A DNA stretch of 64,000 nucleotides from Nipponacmea schrenckii. Its lineage: Eukaryota > Mollusca > Gastropoda > Lottiidae. Below are positions 58,331 to 64,000 of this stretch, one piece after another; positions within the stretch are counted from its first letter, which is position 1, and each line of letters starts with the position of its first letter. The position numbers were made by a program, and so were the translations under genes. Under the pieces are notes generated by a model. It saw nothing but the letters and a program-made list of their open reading frames with translations, was not told the origin of the DNA and searched no databases. The DNA lies in contig CM060200.1 of assembly GCA_030562195.1 (NCBI GenBank), forward strand, positions 31,473,023 to 31,537,022. Reading direction: 5' to 3'.

Positions 58331-58930
58331 ATCGACGTTTCTGTTTTTTAAGATTTTTCATTTCAATAGCATTATTTAATTGTTCACCTCTCTATATTTA
58401 TTCATGTGCCGATTCACTCAGTTAAAAAAATGCGAATTTCAACGGGACTTTTTATCCGTATACTACAGTTGATCCATATATTCATCCCACATCAATGTCT
58501 TATACATCTTTGGACTCCAAATTAAATTGTCTCCTAAATGATATGCGACATGGTCGTTCTACCATGAAAATTCAAAGCATTAATTTTAGATACATTAACA
58601 AAATAAATACCAAATTTGGGTTTTTTATTTCATAAAATCTGTTTCAAATTGATCAGTCAGGGTGTTAAAGTCTGTTATATAACATGTCAATAAAAATTTT
58701 TTTTTTGGTAAAATATTTCCATTCAAATTCAAAACATACATCAAGTTAAAGAAGTAAATTCGCTTGTTATTGATCAGTTCGAATTTTGTTCGTATCTTAA
58801 ATAGAAATGATTTTATAAAAAAATGTCAAATACAGTCATGTGAAGAGTAGCAGACATATAAGACTTATAAATCACAGATGAACTATTGACCACATTAGTC
58901 ACGGTTCAACGCACACAGGTGGCCAAAGAG
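58331..58930. other. gene-free stretch
   Basis: It is AT-rich, with no recognised feature. Confidence 0.35.
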
Positions 58931-59398
58931 TAAATTAATCTAATGATATAATCTGATAACCCTAATAAAATTTCTTTATTTTTTTGTAAAATTTTTGCAT
59001 ACAAATTCAAAAAATATCTCTTTATAAAGCTGTGAATTAGCAAATTATCACATAGCTTGAATTTTCTCTCTATGTTAATTACAACCAAAGTTACAAAATA
59101 ATCTTTAAATTTGAATATAGAGAGTTTAAATTTCATGACAAATTGTCATCTTCCTACCTACTTAAATTTTGGTTTGGAATTGATGTAAATATCCCACCGA
59201 AATCTTAGACATGTACAAAAATCTAATAAGGAACTGATAGTAGGAACTTATAGTAGGAAAAATTGCCTATATAGCGGAAAGTTTACGCTTGTTCCACAAT
59301 TGTAGGCTGAAAAGTACCGGAATTGAAAGCTAGCAGGTTCAAAGTTTCAAAATGTTGGAAATCCATGGGATAACGCTCGGAGCTATTCACAGTTCTAG
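58931..59398 (+). repeat. Helitron-like 3'-end copy
   Basis: It is the reverse complement of about 45015-45420, ending AACGCTCGGAGCTATTCACAG then TTCTAG and a T at 59395-59399. This is the hairpin-CTAG end in plus orientation, with one stem base changed. The frame at 58906-59136 is from this repeat. Confidence 0.55.
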
Positions 59399-61104
59399 TT
59401 TTCTTTTTACTGTGCTTTATGTATGGATGGCACACTTTACAACACTTTATGGACCTTGTCACCTTGGTTACATTGTTTATCCAAGTGGAACATGCTTTTT
59501 CACTCATCAAAACTCTTGACAAGAGTCGACAACGATCCTATTTAACAACAAATATTCTCATTGAACAACATCGGAAGTGAAACGAAAAATGTGTATTGCC
59601 GATAAATTGATAAGGTTTGAGTTTCATGTTTTGTTAATCTATCAAACGAGATATACATCATTTGTCTGTAAATCGCCATTATTCCCAAATATAATCGTCT
59701 GGAAATTGCTGTGGAGTGTCCTTTCAAAACGTTTTACCAAGATAATTTAATAACCTTTTTTCTTGTAAATGAAATGAGAAATCGATGCTGAGAAGATAGA
59801 CCATTTTCCTGTACTAGAATAGATATCGTTTCAAGAAATACATGTTTAACGAAAAATTATCGTTTGTACTATTAGAGGTGACATTTTTGACTTAATTCAA
59901 AACTAGCATCTTTGGATCTGTTGATTCAAGAAGATAGCCTCGCAATATCACACTCATCTTGTGCTCAATCCAACTATATACTAATAGGTTTCTATTACTA
60001 AAAGTATGTTCATTGTGAATACTTCTTCCCTATAATTGATGGCTTCACCCTTTCTTCCAATGTGCCATATTAATTTAGTTTACCCTCTCTTCCCCATATA
60101 GCTACACACTTTCCTCCAATGTTACATATTGTTACATTGTAATTAAAGTGCTACAATTTACCACATTAAGCACAGCACACGTACAGGATCGCCATGCTTC
60201 TGGTAAATGTCCTGGTATTTCACAAAGTGAACAATTTGTTTATACAAATGATGAAAAGAATCCATTGAGAATTGTAGCCTGTAGAGTGAGTAAGAGCCAA
60301 AAAAAAAAAAATAAATAAATAAAATAAAAATTATTATTATATCAGAGTTTTATCCTTTCTCTTCATTAAAAATCAAAATGATATTTAAACACATGAGCAC
60401 GAGGTAAATTTGAAAGGATGGGCGGACCGACGGAAACTCTTACATGTGAGTGTTCTTAGAATGCATTCATGCACTGTAAAAATACGAATTATATGAAAAG
60501 AACATGCAGATTTTGAATAAACTTTCCAAAAAATCACTGATAATGTAGGCTATTTCGAAATCTTTTTTATGCCATATTTCACTAAACTCTTATTTGTTAA
60601 AACAGTCCATGATGGTAAGTGGCGGAAACCATGAAATGTAAGCAGCAGTTAGAAATGACTTATAGGGCGACTCGATCGCATTATTTTAAAATAAATGTAA
60701 GATTAAAGAACAGAAATAGTGATGACAGCCTTTGAAGAAGCGAGATGAAGTGATTTCTAAGTTTTAAATTTGTAGTAATTATATTAAAACTCGACTGTAG
60801 ATTGGTTTAGGCTATTATAACTGCATAATTTATCAGTCTATTGACAGATTCTACCAATTTCTATTGAAGTTAATTTGTTTTTACACGTCACATCTGTGAC
60901 ACAATCAGACAAATCATTTATCCGAGCGATGTAATTGTTCTATTTAGTTCGTGTAGGTCTGGATTTTTTACTTACCCTTCTCGGAGTGATTTGATTAATT
61001 AAATGTAATGTGAAGAAGAAATAACTTCGTCAGTCGTTGCAAACATTGCAACATGATTGCTAGATGAATAATTGTTTGGCTAGATTAAATTTTAATGTTA
61101 AACT
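59399..61104. other. gene-free stretch
   Basis: An A-rich run is at 60300-60330. Short minus-strand frames at 59283-59727 have no domain I recognise. Confidence 0.35.
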
Positions 61105-62161
61105 AGAATTGCTTACAATTATGAACGTATTTCGAGAGCCTTAAAATATTATGTAGGCTAAATTTGCAATGACCTACATCTAAATATATACAATATATTG
61201 AATATCATTTGACCTAGTTTTCAAACTCATGAAATACTTAAGTCACACCTCCCGTAACGGTTAAAAATGGCGAAAATATGAAAATTATCAATTTTTGCTG
61301 TATTTAAGTACACTTATCTCTATGAATTTTTTAAGTAAGTAAAATTAAAAAATACCTACTCGTAGACAATATATTGAATATTATTTGACTTAATTTTCAA
61401 GGTCATAGATTAAGTGGGTCACACCTTCCGTAGCCGTTAAAGTGACCTAATTTTGAAAAAATCGAAATTTGAATGATTCGAAAAAAAATACGAAATTTAA
61501 AAATCGGCCTCCTAGAAAAGGTAGATAATGATCCAATGTATCTATGTGCTAATTTTCATCGAAATCGGTCTATCAATAGTGTCTGAATTTCGGCTTTAAG
61601 AATTGTAATGAAAATTCAAAATGGCGGCCGATATGGCAGCTTGACTAAATTATTTAAGTCAAATCGATTACTATTGAAAAGTTATTTATAAAACAGTTTT
61701 CACTTTTCACCTAGCTGTTATAGACCGAAAGTTACGTTATTACGTCATTTGAGGCTTAACCGGAAGTCGAATTTTTTTTTTTAAATTTTTCAAAATCATA
61801 TCGCCTATGAACTGCTAAAATTTCAAAATTTTACACTCCATATTAAACGAGAAATCACGGTCTGAAATTTTTGTCAATGACCCTTGAATATTGAATTACA
61901 AATCGTGGGTAAAAGATTTAACCGAATTGCATAAAACCTATAATTGTTAATTTACAAATACAAATCTGAAAATCCGGTCGAAATCGAACTGAAAATAAAC
62001 TTGCTAAAGCAAAAAAACCTCAACTTCCGGTTCTCACTTCCGGTCAGAGATAGAACTTCTGGTTTTGTTTTATTTGATAATTGAAATCATTCTAAGATCA
62101 AACTGTAGATTTAGAATTTCTGTACCTTTAACCAGTTTGTCTGCAAACTCATCCGAGAATC
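61105..62161 (-). mobile_element. Helitron-like element, uninterrupted counterpart of the Polinton site
   Basis: On the minus strand its 3' end is the hairpin AATTG-TAAG-CAATT followed by CTAG and T (61105). The 5' end is near TCTCGGATGAGTTTGC at about 62156, after a T-run. Its central part (about 61500-62160) matches the sequence on both sides of the Polinton (37241-37487 and 44464-44890) in reverse complement. The Polinton insertion point corresponds to about 61875-61885. Confidence 0.55.
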
Positions 62162-62172
62162 GCAAAAAAAAA

Positions 62173-62395
62173 AAAACAGTTTCGAGAGTGGCAAACAACC
62201 TCTATGGGTTCAAAAAATATATGCGAAGTTTTATTATGTAATATTGTTACACCACAGTTAAAAGTTAATTGCATATTTAAGGTTCCATCATAAAAATATT
62301 TAGGTCAGAATTGTCAATAATATTTTTTTGTGTGAATAAAACAAGAGGTTGAAATTTATCTACTATATCAAACATGGATAGATGTTGTTAGGTTA
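62173..62395 (-). repeat. fragment of the 35.5-kb Helitron-like family
   Basis: It matches 35486-35720 with small changes (CGAGAGTGG, ACAACCTCTATGGGTT, TGTAATATTGTTACACCACA). The CTAG terminus is lost. Confidence 0.7.
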
Positions 62396-62954
62396 AAATA
62401 AAAACTACATAATCAGATATCAACTTGTTCATTGTTGTATAACCCATTTAATATTTAGCAATTGCAATTTCTGTTTACAAAATATTTTTAGGTTGTCGAA
62501 ATACGTTCATAGGTGTAAGCAATTTTAGTTTAAGTATTGTTGTTGTTAAATATTCTTGTTAATGATTTCTTTTTAATGGTCCGATTGAATGCGGCTCTTG
62601 CTCAAAGTTGACTTTTCATTATTTGTTATTTGAATACTCATTTGGAGGCACGATTCAAATATTTTCTCTCCCACCCTCCTCTCCCTATTTTGTTTCCGTT
62701 AGTATGTATTCGAATGGTTTGATCAAGGATATTGTTGAAAAAAATAAACTGAATCCAATTATTGATTTGTAGTAATTGTATATAGTTAAGTTAAATCCTG
62801 TGGTTTTTTAATTACTAGTACTTATTTTTCTGAATTGCAAATCGTACTGTATTTTTTTTACATATATTAACACAGATTATCTATTAGAATACGCTTAATT
62901 TGATTATAAATAACAAGAAAATGTAAGTTTAAGGGTAGATTATAATCATTATTA
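62396..62954. other. gene-free stretch
   Basis: No recognised feature is present. Confidence 0.35.
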
Positions 62955-63612
62955 TTACCGTATGGTAATTTGTACAGCCTCGTGGTAGCTATAATAAACA
63001 GGTATATGAGATATTTTGACATTGTGTGTCGGTATGTTTCTACTGATATAAACATTATCTATAAGTGTACCACCTTCGGTAGTGTAATGCTGGACAAGTT
63101 GTCGGAAGCCAAATGTTTTAAAACAATTCTCTATAGACAAATGTCCTTCCAATATGTCTTGATTGAAATCTCCCATGATAATATAATCTGAACAAGATTC
63201 TTCTATTTCAACCAGTAAGTTTTGTAACATTGGTAGAAACTAATCTAATCTATAAACAGGAGGCCTGTAGATCACGACAACGTAAAGATTTTTTTCTGGG
63301 ATATTAAAGGCAATATGCTCTATATTTAGAACTCCTAATTTCAAAATAGTATAATTCAGGTTTTCTTTAAGATATAGACCTACTCCGCAATGATCCTTTT
63401 GTTTTAAAAATTCAAAATCTTTATTGGTAGAATAGCTATTCTTCGAGGATTATGATTAAAACGAAAACCATTTAACTTTAGTTTTGCCGGTTTTATAGAA
63501 TTATTTAGCCATGTCTCTGTTAAACAAATAATATTTCCTCCTAAAATTTTTGTGTGGTTTTGAAGATCCTTTATATGAATATTTTAACCTTGAACATTAT
63601 GGAGAAATAGCC
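62955..63612 (-). pseudogene. apurinic-type endonuclease domain of a mobile element, truncated and broken
   Basis: On the minus strand, 63612-62955 reads through HNVQG, then IICLTETWL (catalytic glutamate), CGVGLYL, VVVIYRPP, IIMGDFNQDI (catalytic D-x-N) and TEGGTLIDNVYISRN, ending YYSYHEAVQI where the usual S-D-H has become S-Y-H. That is the EEP nuclease fold used by CR1-type retrotransposons and also attached to some Helitron (Helentron) proteins. There is a stop in HNVQG*, a frame change near 63440 and a TAG at about 63241. The frame ends a few residues after the S-x-H motif with no reverse transcriptase behind it, and the N-terminus is cut exactly where a Helitron-like repeat starts (about 63609). 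Both origins remain possible. Confidence 0.65.
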
Positions 63613-64000
63613 TTGTGAATTTTCAAAAAACTAAAACGGGTACCAAAAAAATTGCTGTCGATCATAATAGGCATATGTGTGGATAGCTTAGGTCAAGAAC
63701 ATTCTACTTGAAAAAATTCAGGGTCATTGAAGGTCAAGGTCATTTGATTTGGCCATTTGAATTTTCAAAAAAATTCAATCGGGCATTAAAAAAATGTAAA
63801 TTTGAAAATCAAAATTCTGTTCCCAACAAGTTTTAGATAAAGTAACAGGGTTTCGAAAAACACCAAAATCGGACAAATCGGATAAAAATTAGCGGACTTA
63901 TTAAAATTTTGCTGAATGATACCGTTCTGTGATGACACATAAAGTATCACTTCTGGTTTGGATTTTTTATTCTAAAAGGGTTCTAATTATACCTGATAGT
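63609..64000 (-). repeat. Helitron-like family copy running off the window
   Basis: It matches 35925-36280 plus a few bases more, in the same orientation, with a single 292-bp unit. It contains the intact GAAAATCAAAATTCTGTTCC that is the empty counterpart of the ISL2EU insertion site. Confidence 0.75.

Noticed and set aside
1..64000. Search for tRNA, rRNA, CRISPR arrays and prokaryotic operons
   Set aside because: Nothing convincing was seen by eye; the repeats present are transposons and minisatellites, and the window is clearly eukaryotic.

Overview
The window looks like intergenic or intronic DNA from an invertebrate animal nuclear genome. It is AT-rich, has no operons or bacterial signals, carries only one plausible host exon, and is densely packed with nested transposable elements. 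The mix of families (CR1/L2-type non-LTR elements with ATT-repeat tails, ~160-bp tandem units preceded by a GTCC/CCGT microsatellite, many Helitron-like repeats, a Polinton, a THAP-DDE transposon and a hAT with a TTF-type finger) suggests a mollusc or related lophotrochozoan. That placement is an inference, not a proof.

Layout. 1-8.6 kb: AT-rich sequence with a decayed CR1/L2 3' end (3.65-4.17 kb, minus strand) and a five-copy ~160-bp repeat (4.8-5.6 kb). 8.6-8.9 kb: a probable first coding exon of a rhodopsin-type GPCR, with three N-glycosylation sequons, TM1 and a perfect splice donor. 11.5-15.2 kb: three head-to-tail copies, each exactly 1120 bp, of a Helitron-like element. 17.4-20.2 kb: a 2.75-kb TTAA-flanked DNA transposon. 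22.0-23.6 kb: a 5'-truncated CR1/L2-type retrotransposon with an intact reverse transcriptase. 25.9-34.3 kb: a second copy of the TTAA element, split by a hAT-like element (8-bp duplication), which is itself split by a Gypsy-type LTR retrotransposon (5-bp duplication). 34.3-34.5 kb: a small foldback element.

35.5-51.9 kb is a mosaic of Helitron-like repeats carrying two large insertions. The first is a ~7-kb Polinton/Maverick (adintovirus-like) element at 37.49-44.46 kb. It has a parvovirus-type phospholipase A2 domain fused in frame to an integrase, an adenain-like protease, a coiled-coil fibre-like protein, a capsid-like gene set on the minus strand, terminal inverted repeats that each contain a long palindrome, and a textbook heat-shock element. 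No DNA polymerase B gene is visible. The second is an ISL2EU-like transposon at 46.70-49.52 kb with 2-bp AT duplications. 54.28-58.31 kb: a nearly intact hAT transposon with 8-bp duplications, broken by one in-frame stop. 58.9-64.0 kb: more Helitron-like repeats, including the uninterrupted counterpart of the Polinton insertion site, and an apurinic-type endonuclease fragment.

The genes do not form a host pathway. Apart from the GPCR exon, all recognisable coding sequence belongs to mobile elements, most of it broken. The most notable object is the Polinton, because it combines parvovirus-like features (PLA2, palindromic ends) with Polinton integrase, protease and capsid-like genes and a stress-type promoter.
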